From a virus: a stretch of 26,996 nucleotides of DNA. The stretch spans positions 1-26,996 of the IMG/VR virus record IMGVR_UViG_3300031974_001648. One strand, given 5' to 3'. Position 1 is the stretch's first letter; each line of letters opens with the position of its first letter. The notes beneath the pieces were generated by a model. The model was not told the origin of the DNA. It searched no databases and was given only the letters and a program-made list of their open reading frames with translations. Of this stretch, positions 16,978 to 23,887 are shown piece by piece. The position numbers were made by a program, and so were the translations under genes.

Positions 16978-17536
16978 GTTATATCCTGCTGAAGGGTATG
17001 GACTGCACATGAGATCAGCTGTGAGTATAAGAGACCAACTAGAAGCCTTAAGTGATAGTAATGGTTTCTTGGATTACAATGATACGTCTACTAGCTCAAC
17101 CCCTCTATCTCTTGTGTCGGGTGTCTGGACTGATATACCTAATGATGGCTTAGGTGCTTTTACCAATAAAAACTATAGACCAGCAAATGTTACTGAAGTA
17201 CTTGATGTCTCTACTGGTTACTTAGACTTCTCCCAGTTAGAATTAGGTTCTGAGTTAATATTGAGGAACGACTTTTCGGTCACCCCTTCAACTAATAACT
17301 CTCTGTTAGAGGTAAGGTATCTATTAGGTACTGGGGCTGGTGAATACGCTTTACAGTTCTGGTCGGAACGTCTTGATAGTGGGTCTGGTATTCCTTATCA
17401 AAGGGTAACTAACTTCCCAATCTACATGGGTGACACTAACACTAGGGACAATCCGGGTAGACTTCAGGTAAAGTTATCTACTTCTGGTTCCCTTGTTAAC
17501 GCTGGGGTTTACGCTTCTATTAGAGGTGCTTTATGA
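16964..17536 (+). CDS. Fibre-like protein with N-terminal YGLHxRS module and jelly-roll-like C-terminus
   Basis: A 190-residue protein starting at an ATG 14 bases inside the previous gene, preceded by GAGG. Residues 5-34 (KLYPAEGYGLHMRSAVSIR...) repeat the unit found three times at the end of the 550-residue protein. Residues about 37-190 (DYNDTSTSSTPLSLVSGVW, WTDIPNDGLGAFTNKNY, LQFWSERLDS) look like a compact trimeric jelly-roll head of the kind at the tip of short fibres. The stop overlaps the next start as ATGA. Likely a short fibre or capsid-decorating fibre; the partner is unknown. Confidence 0.65.
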   Translation: MEEIKLYPAEGYGLHMRSAVSIRDQLEALSDSNGFLDYNDTSTSSTPLSLVSGVWTDIPNDGLGAFTNKNYRPANVTEVLDVSTGYLDFSQLELGSELILRNDFSVTPSTNNSLLEVRYLLGTGAGEYALQFWSERLDSGSGIPYQRVTNFPIYMGDTNTRDNPGRLQVKLSTSGSLVNAGVYASIRGAL

Positions 17537-18822
17537 CTATAAAGATATACAAAGATATTGCTGCCAACGCAGTTTTCATGGAAGACGCTAACGGTGTTCA
17601 ATTCCTTAACAGTCTTCAGGCTACCGTTACAAATGGGGCTTGTAATGTACATGACTTAGCTAAAGATATTGACATTGTTACCGAACAAGCATTCGATGAG
17701 TTTGTAGACGAGAACGATAACCCCCACGGTACAAATAGTACAGAGGTATGCGATGCGTTAAACGCTATCTTTGCATCATCAGGGACACCTACGAATAGCG
17801 CTCCTGTTATTACATCAAGCTTGGCTGTCAACTTAGTTGAGGGGCAGACTCTGAACTACGAGCTGACTGCTGATTTTGGAGTTGGTTACGAGTGGGACTT
17901 GTCTAGTGTGGCTGGTGTTACTACTGTAGAAGGTAATATCCGAAAGCTGATTGGTGGTAGTTCGTTGTCTTCAGGTACTTATAATATACCTGTAAAAGCC
18001 ATTAACTATAATGGAGAGGATAGCCAAACGCTTGTGTTAACCGTAAGCACACCACCTTTTGCTAATACCAAGTCAGTTCAATTTAATAATAATGATTACT
18101 TAGGGGCTAATGCTGCTTTACTTGATGCAACGCTTGGTCGTTCTGGTAACGGTAGTGGTTCGGGTGATGCATGGACTATAGCATTCTGGTTTAAACCTTC
18201 TACTAACACGACAGGCCAAACCGTCTTCTATTTTGGTGACAACGATACCACGAACAGTGGCCACATTAACGTTAGGTTTTTGGGTTCAAACGACAACTTG
18301 CGTTTACAGTATGGGAGTAATAATAATTATGTACGCTTCCAGTCAGCAAATAATAGCCTCACTGTAAACCAGTGGAACCACGTATTAATAAGCTACGATG
18401 GTGGTACAACGGGTGCGTCAAGTGCGGACATGGCAGATTACTACTCACGATTTAAAATGTTTATTAATGGTTCTAATGTGGTCGCTTCCGGTACTTGGTC
18501 ACATAACAACTTTGGTTACACTGGCTCAATAGACGCTGATAACTTTAGGGTTGGAAGGTACGCAAGTGGTAATTACTTAAAAGATAACGCAAAGATCGAC
18601 GAACTAGCTATATGGAACAGCGACCAAAGCGCTAACGTTAGTAACATATACAATAGTGGTACGCCTTTTGACTTATCAACGCTGACCACTGGACCTAGGC
18701 ATTGGTGGAGAATGGGGGACGGAGACACTTACCCTTATCTCCAAGACAACGGTACTCAAGCTAACTGTGTTTTCCAGATGTATAATATGACCAGTGCAGA
18801 CATAGTAAGTGATACACCATAA
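17533..18822 (+). CDS. Fibre-like protein with Ig-like and LamG-like domains
   Basis: A 429-residue protein with GAGG ten bases upstream of ATG. Residues 1-85 form an N-terminal domain of unknown fold (MTIKIYKDIAANAVFMED start). Residues about 93-176 look like an Ig/cadherin-type sandwich (SAPVITSSLAVNLVEGQTL start). Residues about 182-405 carry LamG hallmarks: AWTIAFWFKPS, QWNHVLISYDGG, FKMFINGSNV and KIDELAIWNS, with the HWWRMGDGD ending that I associate with LamG proteins of marine phages. LamG domains bind carbohydrate or protein ligands. The domain order is the reverse of that in the 550-residue protein. A host-contact role is inferred. Confidence 0.7.
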   Translation: MTIKIYKDIAANAVFMEDANGVQFLNSLQATVTNGACNVHDLAKDIDIVTEQAFDEFVDENDNPHGTNSTEVCDALNAIFASSGTPTNSAPVITSSLAVNLVEGQTLNYELTADFGVGYEWDLSSVAGVTTVEGNIRKLIGGSSLSSGTYNIPVKAINYNGEDSQTLVLTVSTPPFANTKSVQFNNNDYLGANAALLDATLGRSGNGSGSGDAWTIAFWFKPSTNTTGQTVFYFGDNDTTNSGHINVRFLGSNDNLRLQYGSNNNYVRFQSANNSLTVNQWNHVLISYDGGTTGASSADMADYYSRFKMFINGSNVVASGTWSHNNFGYTGSIDADNFRVGRYASGNYLKDNAKIDELAIWNSDQSANVSNIYNSGTPFDLSTLTTGPRHWWRMGDGDTYPYLQDNGTQANCVFQMYNMTSADIVSDTP

Positions 18823-18840
18823 CAAAGAGGAGTTAAATAA

Positions 18841-19104
18841 ATGAGTAAGAAAGACCCGAGATTGGAAAGAGCTGGAGTGTCTGGTTACAACAAACCTAAG
18901 CGTACTCCTAATCATCCTACTAAGAGTCACGTAGTCGTAGCAAAAGAAGGTGACAAGATTAAAACAATTAGATTCGGCCAACAAGGTAAGACAGGCAGTC
19001 CTGATGGAACCAAGCGTAATAAGTCGTTCAAGGCTCGTCACGCTAAGAACATCGCTAAAGGTAAGATGTCTGCTGCTTACTGGGCTAATAAGGTAAAATG
19101 GTAA
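18841..19104 (+). CDS. Small basic conserved phage protein (DUF6321-like)
   Basis: An 87-residue, very basic protein with AGAGGAG upstream of ATG. It carries IRFGQQGKTGSP and SFKARHAKNIAKGKMSAAYW, a block I associate with the DUF6321 family of small phage and marine-bacterial proteins. Function is unknown. The Lys/Arg content suggests nucleic-acid contact or packaging in the virion, but this is only inference. Its TAA overlaps the next ATG. Confidence 0.7.
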   Translation: MSKKDPRLERAGVSGYNKPKRTPNHPTKSHVVVAKEGDKIKTIRFGQQGKTGSPDGTKRNKSFKARHAKNIAKGKMSAAYWANKVKW

Positions 19105-19301
19105 TGAGTTTGTACAAGAATATACATGCAAAACGTAAGAGGATCAAGGAAGGTTCTGGTGAGAAGATGCGTAAGCCGGGTGAGGAAGGTGCTCCTAGTT
19201 CAAGTGACTTTAAGAAAGCTGCTTATACTGCTAAGAAACCTATGAAACCTAAGCGTGGCCAGCGTACTAAAACTAATAATAAAACAAGAAAAAGTAAATA
19301 A
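19104..19301 (+). CDS. Small Lys/Arg-rich conserved phage protein
   Basis: A 65-residue protein if started at ATG 19104, which overlaps the previous TAA in the TAATG style used repeatedly here. An in-frame ATG at 19098 is two codons earlier. The N-terminus (SLYKNIHAKRKRIKEGSGEK, then MRKPGEEGAP) is a pattern I recall from short phage proteins of unknown function. The C-terminus is nearly all Lys, Thr, Asn and Arg, so probably disordered and nucleic-acid binding. It is the last gene of the + strand operon. Confidence 0.65.
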   Translation: MSLYKNIHAKRKRIKEGSGEKMRKPGEEGAPSSSDFKKAAYTAKKPMKPKRGQRTKTNNKTRKSK

Positions 19302-19305
19302 AGAA

Positions 19306-19345
19306 AAGCCCCTTGGTAAACTAATGTATACCTTGGGGCTTCTTT
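19306..19345. terminator. Bidirectional terminator between convergent operons
   Basis: AAGCCCC (19306-19312) pairs with GGGGCTT (19335-19341), and an inner GGTA/TACC stem adds four pairs across a TT/TT internal loop. TCTTTGTTT follows on the + strand. Reading leftward, the - strand has TTTTCTTTATTTACTTTTT. Both converging operons therefore end here. Confidence 0.8.
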
Positions 19346-19366
19346 GTTTATAGGGATGTTATTTAT

Positions 19367-19981
19367 TTAAGGACGGTTACGGTCTGTATCAAACCAGTAT
19401 CTATAAACCTTGATACTACGTCTGTTGTATAAGGGTATCTCTCTTTTGTCTTTCCTTAGTTCCCCATTCTGTTTTACATAGTGATGGGGGTATATCTTCC
19501 ACCCTGTTCTAATGTAAAAGGATGTAGAACCCCACAGAGGTATACGTCTGAACTTACTCTTACGTAACTTACCATCAACTACAAAGGTAATATCATACCA
19601 TATCTTCTGACGTTTACCCTCGAAACTTTGGTAGTACTCGTGTGCTGCTGTGTTACCTGAGTACGTCATGTTACTTATGTCCTTCTTGTTAACCGGAATA
19701 GAAAACTTAGGATGCATCCTCATGTTCCATACTGGGTTACGAATACACCACTTGATAGCTACGTAAATACTAATGAGTAGGTTGTCGTAGTTATTGTAGA
19801 TGAAAGTGTTTCTTGTTCTATGGTATTCCTTGTACCACCCTCTCTTGTCTCCATCATACCCATCCTCTTCATTATCAAAGATATAGAATGGTTTAGGCAG
19901 ATTAGGTAACTTCCTTAGTTTACTATAGATTACTAAGGGAGGGTATAGGAACAGGCTAATTAGTACTAGTAGAATTCTCAT
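19367..19981 (-). CDS. Membrane-anchored phage protein of unknown function (DUF7338-like)
   Basis: A 204-residue protein; ATG at 19981 with GAGG ten bases upstream. Residues 1-20 (MRILLVLISLFLYPPLVIYS) form one N-terminal membrane segment or signal anchor. The remaining part is soluble and basic, rich in Tyr, Trp and Arg, with FDNEEDGYDGDKRGWY near 35-50 and KWCIRNPVWNMRM near 78-90. The D-G-D...RNP..N pattern recalls a family of phage proteins listed as DUF7338, but I cannot confirm it. It is the last gene of the - strand operon, just before the shared terminator. Function unknown. Confidence 0.6.
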   Translation of the reverse strand: MRILLVLISLFLYPPLVIYSKLRKLPNLPKPFYIFDNEEDGYDGDKRGWYKEYHRTRNTFIYNNYDNLLISIYVAIKWCIRNPVWNMRMHPKFSIPVNKKDISNMTYSGNTAAHEYYQSFEGKRQKIWYDITFVVDGKLRKSKFRRIPLWGSTSFYIRTGWKIYPHHYVKQNGELRKDKREIPLYNRRSIKVYRYWFDTDRNRP

Positions 19982-20174
19982 TCTTAGGTTTCCTCTTTGT
20001 TGTTGTTTTCTTAGATGTAGTTGTCTTAGGTTTAGTTAACTTTAGTTCACCTAGGAAGCAGAGGAAATACTGTCCATTGCTAACTGTAATGGAACCTAGT
20101 TGAGTAATGTTATACTTGGATGCTTCCTCTTCCAATAACTTAGTAGATTTAGCTGATATAATCTTAAGGTTCAT
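19956..20174 (-). CDS. Small phage protein with Lys/Thr-rich tail, unknown function
   Basis: A 72-residue protein if started at ATG 20174, which has GGAGGG seven bases upstream. An in-frame ATG at 20186 lies in that ribosome binding site and has no site of its own. Residues 1-40 form a compact alpha/beta domain (MNLKIISAKSTKLLEEEASK, then ITQLGSITVSNGQYFLCFLG), slightly like the short DUF1737-type fold. The rest (KPKTTTSKKTTTKRKPKNEN) is disordered and basic. It overlaps the next gene by 26 bases and sits directly behind a sigma70 promoter. Confidence 0.6.
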   Translation of the reverse strand: MNLKIISAKSTKLLEEEASKYNITQLGSITVSNGQYFLCFLGELKLTKPKTTTSKKTTTKRKPKNENSTSTN

Positions 20175-20204
20175 AGAACCCTCCATGTGTTAACTCATGT
20201 AAAC

Positions 20205-20233
20205 AAATTATCATACTTTTCTCCTTTTGTCAA
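20205..20233 (-). promoter_or_regulatory. Host-type sigma70 promoter
   Basis: On the - strand, TTGACA (20233-20228) is a perfect -35 element, followed by exactly 17 bases and TAATTT (20210-20205) preceded by TGA, an extended -10. The -35 overlaps the stop codon of the upstream DUF5675 gene. It should fire the two small genes to its left using host RNA polymerase. Confidence 0.75.
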
Positions 20234-20568
20234 GAGTAAATCTTAAGGGTGAAAGGCTGTCCCTCTGTTAGAATCATGAGATCCTGAAGTTCAATAAGGT
20301 CAAGTAATATGCATCCTGCTGAATGAGATACTTTATAACCTTCATGAATCTCTATAGCAGTCCTGCCTTCTACATCGTTAACCTTGAACCAAGTGTGACG
20401 TCCATGTTTATCCCTCTCGACTGTGTAGGTACCCTCGGGAATACACGAGACATTAACTTGATTATCTAACCAAGGTCTCTCAAGAGTCGTTAGTTTCCTG
20501 AAGGTTCCCTCGATAACTCCCTCGGTTCTATTAGGGAAGTACTCTCTCTTTAGTTTAAGTTCTAGCAT
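20230..20568 (-). CDS. DUF5675 family protein
   Basis: A 112-residue protein; ATG at 20568 with GGGG upstream, starting right after nrdA. It shows the DUF5675 pattern: an early T.GVIEG strand, LERPWLDNQVNVSCIPEGTY, then GRTAIEIHEGY and SHSAGCILL. The spacing of IH and S..GC resembles the L,D-transpeptidase His/Ser-Gly-Cys signature, so a link to peptidoglycan is conceivable, though the family has no established activity that I know. The lysis or early-function role is open. Confidence 0.75.
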   Translation of the reverse strand: MLELKLKREYFPNRTEGVIEGTFRKLTTLERPWLDNQVNVSCIPEGTYTVERDKHGRHTWFKVNDVEGRTAIEIHEGYKVSHSAGCILLDLIELQDLMILTEGQPFTLKIYS

Positions 20569-20571
20569 AAA

Positions 20572-22263
20572 TCACCCCTCACATGCCTTACATTCTCCAG
20601 CAGAAGCAGATACCCCAGCCTTTGAACGCATATAATATAGAGCTTTAATTCTCTCGTTCTTGAATGCTAACTTGTGAACAGCACTAATGGTCTCCTCGGA
20701 TTCATCAGCATCAAAGAATAAGTTTAAGCTCTGCCATTGATCTATGTGTTTCCCACGTTGTGCTGCGAGTCTGATGAGAACTCTCTGATCAATCTCGTAT
20801 GCAGTGAGGAACACTCGTTTCTCGTGGTCAGTCAACCAATCTAAGTGTTGCACAGACCCATTGTTTTCAATAATTGACTTAACGATTTTTTCGTCCCACC
20901 CAACGCGCTCCTTCGCAAGAGCAAGGAAAACAGGATTAACTCTATAGATTTCCCCTGCCGCGCTTGGTTGGTTAAAAACGTTAGCCACAATCGGTTCGAT
21001 TCCCTGCGAAACTCCTCCGCAAAGGAGAGCTGAACTGGTATTGGGTGCGACTGCCACCAAGTGAGTATTTCTGCGTCCAAGTCCTCTACAGTACTCAGGC
21101 TCTCCAAGTTCCTCCGCAAGATACTTTGTTGCACGTTCAGCCTCCTTCCTAATGTGAGAGAAGATTTCCTCGTTTAACTTAGCTGCATCCAGTGAATCCA
21201 TTGGAATCATCTTGGACTGTAGCAGCGTATGGAAACCTAGGGTACCTAAGCCCAATGGTCTGCCTCTTCGTGTTCCTCTGCAAGCCTTCTCTAAGCCGGG
21301 GATATCCTCAGCAATCCGAAGGAACTCACTGGCTACACAATCTAGGAAGACGATAGATTCAAATACCGTATCCGTATCTTTCCACTCGTCCCACTTATGC
21401 AAGTTAAGGCTGGATAAGACGCAGGTATAGGTTTCTTCGGAATCGCTATGGAGCATGATCTCGGTACACAGATTCGAGGCTTTACATGATAACCCATGGA
21501 TTCCATAAGACTGCGGGTTTGCTCTGTTAATCTTATCGATGAAGAGAAAGTATCCCTTTCCCGTAATGGCTTTGACTTTAAGTGCTCTTTGATAACGTTC
21601 AATTGCATCTGAGTCTTCTCTATCCATTCTTTCAATGAACTTATCTGTGATGATCCAACCCACGTTGAGATCGTCTCCCTCATGCAATAGCTTATCAGCG
21701 ACTTCAAAAAAGTCTCCATGCGTAATCGGGATGTATCCTGCCCACGCCCCTCTTCGGGAAGTACCTTGAGCAACATCACGCATAACCTGCACAAAGTCGT
21801 TAAACACTGGGAGTACTCCCGTAGCAGTGCCTCCTGAGCTAATGGGTTCTCCGCGACTCCTGATGTCTCCCAAGAACGCTGAAGTCCCAAAACCGTGTTT
21901 AGTAAGCATCGCAGCCTCGTGTTGGTTTCTGTAAAAGCTGTCAATGGAATCTCCTACGTATTGTCCAGAGCATGATACTGGTAAACCTTTGTTAGTCCCT
22001 GTGTTCGATGCTACTGGGGTTGATGGTGCTAGGTATCCTTTCCATAGTAGGTTAAAGAACTTAGTTTCCCATAGGTCCCTATCAGGCATGTGTCTAGCTA
22101 GAGTCTTTGCTATGCGTTCAAAGGTATCTCGGATACCCACAGCATTATGCAAGTATTTAGCCTTAAAGAGCTGCCACGATGGGGTAGTGAACCACTCAGG
22201 TATAGCACCTATAGCTTGAAGTTCTTTTCTTTCTTTACTTAGTTTTTGATAAATTGTTTCCAT
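20572..22263 (-). CDS. nrdA: Class I ribonucleotide reductase, large (catalytic) subunit
   Basis: A 563-residue NrdA reducing ribonucleoside diphosphates to deoxy forms together with NrdB. Visible active-site features: [10 protein letters not shown] (81-90); Cys98 in LPVSCSG and Cys281, the redox pair; N264-x-C266-x-E268, with the thiyl-radical Cys266; the PNTSS loop near 407-411; Tyr543-Tyr544 of the radical path; and the C-terminal CKAC pair (558/561) re-reduced by glutaredoxin. It is about 200 residues shorter than E. coli NrdA and lacks the N-terminal ATP-cone, so overall-activity control by ATP/dATP is probably absent. ATG has AGAGGA five bases upstream, which lies inside the end of the HNH gene. 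Parts of the gene are more GC-rich than neighbouring genes. Confidence 0.95.
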   Translation of the reverse strand: METIYQKLSKERKELQAIGAIPEWFTTPSWQLFKAKYLHNAVGIRDTFERIAKTLARHMPDRDLWETKFFNLLWKGYLAPSTPVASNTGTNKGLPVSCSGQYVGDSIDSFYRNQHEAAMLTKHGFGTSAFLGDIRSRGEPISSGGTATGVLPVFNDFVQVMRDVAQGTSRRGAWAGYIPITHGDFFEVADKLLHEGDDLNVGWIITDKFIERMDREDSDAIERYQRALKVKAITGKGYFLFIDKINRANPQSYGIHGLSCKASNLCTEIMLHSDSEETYTCVLSSLNLHKWDEWKDTDTVFESIVFLDCVASEFLRIAEDIPGLEKACRGTRRGRPLGLGTLGFHTLLQSKMIPMDSLDAAKLNEEIFSHIRKEAERATKYLAEELGEPEYCRGLGRRNTHLVAVAPNTSSALLCGGVSQGIEPIVANVFNQPSAAGEIYRVNPVFLALAKERVGWDEKIVKSIIENNGSVQHLDWLTDHEKRVFLTAYEIDQRVLIRLAAQRGKHIDQWQSLNLFFDADESEETISAVHKLAFKNERIKALYYMRSKAGVSASAGECKACEG

Positions 22264-22660
22264 TTAAATCCTCTGGTGAGTACAGTTCTAGTATACTTCT
22301 GGCCCACTCGACTTTGTCTTCTACCCGCTGTCCACAAGGTTGACTAGTTGACCATAATTCTAAATTTTCAATACGGTTGTCATGACGTACTCCATTTATA
22401 TGATGTACATTTTCCTCAGGTAACAAAGGTCTTCCTAAGAATTCTTCCATTACTAGACGGTGTTCTTTATAAACTTTACCGTTCTTACCTACATAACGGT
22501 ACCCCTCAGGAGAAGTATGACCTTCCCCTTTCTTGTTTATTTTTTTTAATGGGCGTAAAGGAGTACCTCTAGCTTTTTGAGATAGGTGTCCTCTACATAA
22601 AGAACCTTTCCAAGCCGCAGGTTTATTACACCCTTCAAACCAGCATATATCACCAGACAA
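22235..22660 (-). CDS. HNH endonuclease (free-standing homing type) between nrdB and nrdA
   Basis: A 141-residue protein if started at TTG 22660, seven bases after AAGGAG; a GTG at 22681 in the same frame lacks a good site. It opens with a zinc-binding C-x4-C...C-x2-H cluster ([19 protein letters not shown]), then a beta-rich linker, then an HNH nuclease core: [36 protein letters not shown]. The two His, Asn and Asp-Asn-Arg positions of the HNH_3 type are intact, so it is probably active. It overlaps the 3' end of nrdB and the 5' end of nrdA. Such genes spread by cutting unoccupied relatives; the recognition site probably lies in the nrd genes. That is inference. Confidence 0.88.
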   Translation of the reverse strand: MSGDICWFEGCNKPAAWKGSLCRGHLSQKARGTPLRPLKKINKKGEGHTSPEGYRYVGKNGKVYKEHRLVMEEFLGRPLLPEENVHHINGVRHDNRIENLELWSTSQPCGQRVEDKVEWARSILELYSPEDLNGNNLSKTK

Positions 22661-23600
22661 AACTACGCTCCTTCCAATCACGATTATACTCCGATCCTAC
22701 GCCTACAAAGAAATCATGTAGTTGAACTGCATTGATTCCATCATAGAACCATTCCTTAATCACATTCTTGTCTTCGTCAAACTCAGGTAATAAACCTAAC
22801 TGCTGTAAACATAGGTTTACACGGTGCCTTACGAATACCTTTAGGGACTCCTTGGAAATCCCTTCGACGTCATCGTTAGGAATCATCCGATCAATGATCA
22901 AGTCTTCATGGCCAACTATCTTGTGAGCACACCTAACTATATCACCGATCTGATCGTCAGTATATGTTCCCTGTTCTTCTCTAACTCTAGTCTTCGTTAG
23001 TAAAGCACCAGCCTCACTATGTAAGTTCTCATCTCGTACACTAAACTTTACACCAGCGCAAACATTCTTCAATAGATTCTTTCCTGCTGATTGAAAGTGG
23101 AGTAGGAAAGCAAAGGAACTATACAGGATAGCACCCTCAACTATACTGAAGACTGCATGGGAAACCACGGGGTCCGTATGATTAATAGCGTTACCTATGA
23201 ATCTCATACGCTTACTTAGTACTACGTCCTGCTTATACTCGTTATAGAACTCCTCAGTATCTAGGTTTAATGCAGCGTTCAGATTGTTATAGAAAGGAGC
23301 ATGTACTGCGTCCTCCACGAAAGCAAAGGTCATAGCCATTCTTTCAATACAAGCAGGAGCATCATAAGCATCAATAACCCTGCGCCCCCAGTAACTAGTG
23401 GAAGCCATCTTCTCGTACAAGGTGAACAACTTAAGTAGGTAGGTTACAGCGTAACTTTCGCTCTTAGTCATGTTTACTTTAATGTCTTGTATGTCCTTGG
23501 AAACCTCGATCTCCTTTGGTGTCCATAAGATATCCTGTTGTTTCTCTGCGGCTTCTAATGCCCAAGGGTATAATACTACGTAGCCTTCGGTCTTCTTCAT
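22650..23600 (-). CDS. nrdB: Class I ribonucleotide reductase, small (radical) subunit
   Basis: A 316-residue NrdB, the partner that generates the radical for NrdA. The ferritin-like four-helix core is seen with E63 (LFTLYE), E96/D97 and H100 in [11 protein letters not shown], the likely radical Tyr104, E155 in SIVEG, and E191-x-x-H194 in RDENLH. Compared with E. coli NrdB, the first ligand is Glu rather than Asp and the first Glu-His pair is spaced E-x-x-x-H (or D-x-x-H). The protein ends shortly after a [12 protein letters not shown] segment overlapping the HNH gene. ATG overlaps the glutaredoxin stop (ATGA), with GGAG upstream. Confidence 0.93.
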   Translation of the reverse strand: MKKTEGYVVLYPWALEAAEKQQDILWTPKEIEVSKDIQDIKVNMTKSESYAVTYLLKLFTLYEKMASTSYWGRRVIDAYDAPACIERMAMTFAFVEDAVHAPFYNNLNAALNLDTEEFYNEYKQDVVLSKRMRFIGNAINHTDPVVSHAVFSIVEGAILYSSFAFLLHFQSAGKNLLKNVCAGVKFSVRDENLHSEAGALLTKTRVREEQGTYTDDQIGDIVRCAHKIVGHEDLIIDRMIPNDDVEGISKESLKVFVRHRVNLCLQQLGLLPEFDEDKNVIKEWFYDGINAVQLHDFFVGVGSEYNRDWKERSFVW

Positions 23601-23845
23601 TCCATAAGCTCCTGCATTAGTTCCTCGAACCCACCGATGTGACGTTCTTCTCTATCTGTCGGTCCGTCTTCCCTCACGAATATCTGAGGTACACTACGGA
23701 TACCCTTGTCTAGGAATTCCTTCTGGAAATACGTGGAGCTAGGAGCATCTACGTAATTATAGGGTAACTCTTTCATCTCAAGTAGCTGTTTCGCTTGATC
23801 ACAATAGGCGCAACGAGGAGCACCGTAAATAGTATATTCTTTCAT
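23597..23845 (-). CDS. Glutaredoxin, reductant for the phage ribonucleotide reductase
   Basis: An 82-residue glutaredoxin/NrdH-type thiol oxidoreductase. The active site is C12-A-Y-C15 following the first strand (KEYTIYGAP). The cis-Pro loop SVPQIFV and the GGFEEL helix start are both in place, and the length is typical. ATG has AGGAGA upstream. It heads the nrdB-HNH-nrdA run, and its stop overlaps nrdB by ATGA, so it probably supplies electrons to the NrdA C-terminal cysteine pair. A terminator with a competing hairpin lies just upstream. Confidence 0.92.
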   Translation of the reverse strand: MKEYTIYGAPRCAYCDQAKQLLEMKELPYNYVDAPSSTYFQKEFLDKGIRSVPQIFVREDGPTDREERHIGGFEELMQELME

Positions 23846-23853
23846 ATTATCTC

Positions 23854-23887
23854 CTAGGGATAAAAAAGGGACCGCTGGGGTCCCTAG
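23854..23887 (-). terminator. Terminator with competing hairpin before glutaredoxin-nrd operon
   Basis: On the - strand AGGGACC (23885-23879) pairs with GGTCCCT (23873-23867) around CCAGC, followed by six T, a classical intrinsic terminator. Its left arm, read as CTAGGGA (23887-23881), is equally complementary to TCCCTAG (23860-23854), which runs into the ribosome binding site of the glutaredoxin gene. The stop codon of the HslV-like gene lies in the left arm. Confidence 0.85.

Noticed and set aside
18676-19131. A 151-residue - strand frame across the end of the LamG gene
   Set aside because: It spans two coupled + strand genes and has no domain or start signal.
21342-21944. A 200-residue - strand frame inside nrdA, and shorter ones nearby on both strands
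   Set aside because: They lie inside the conserved catalytic part of nrdA in other frames and look like by-products of its composition.
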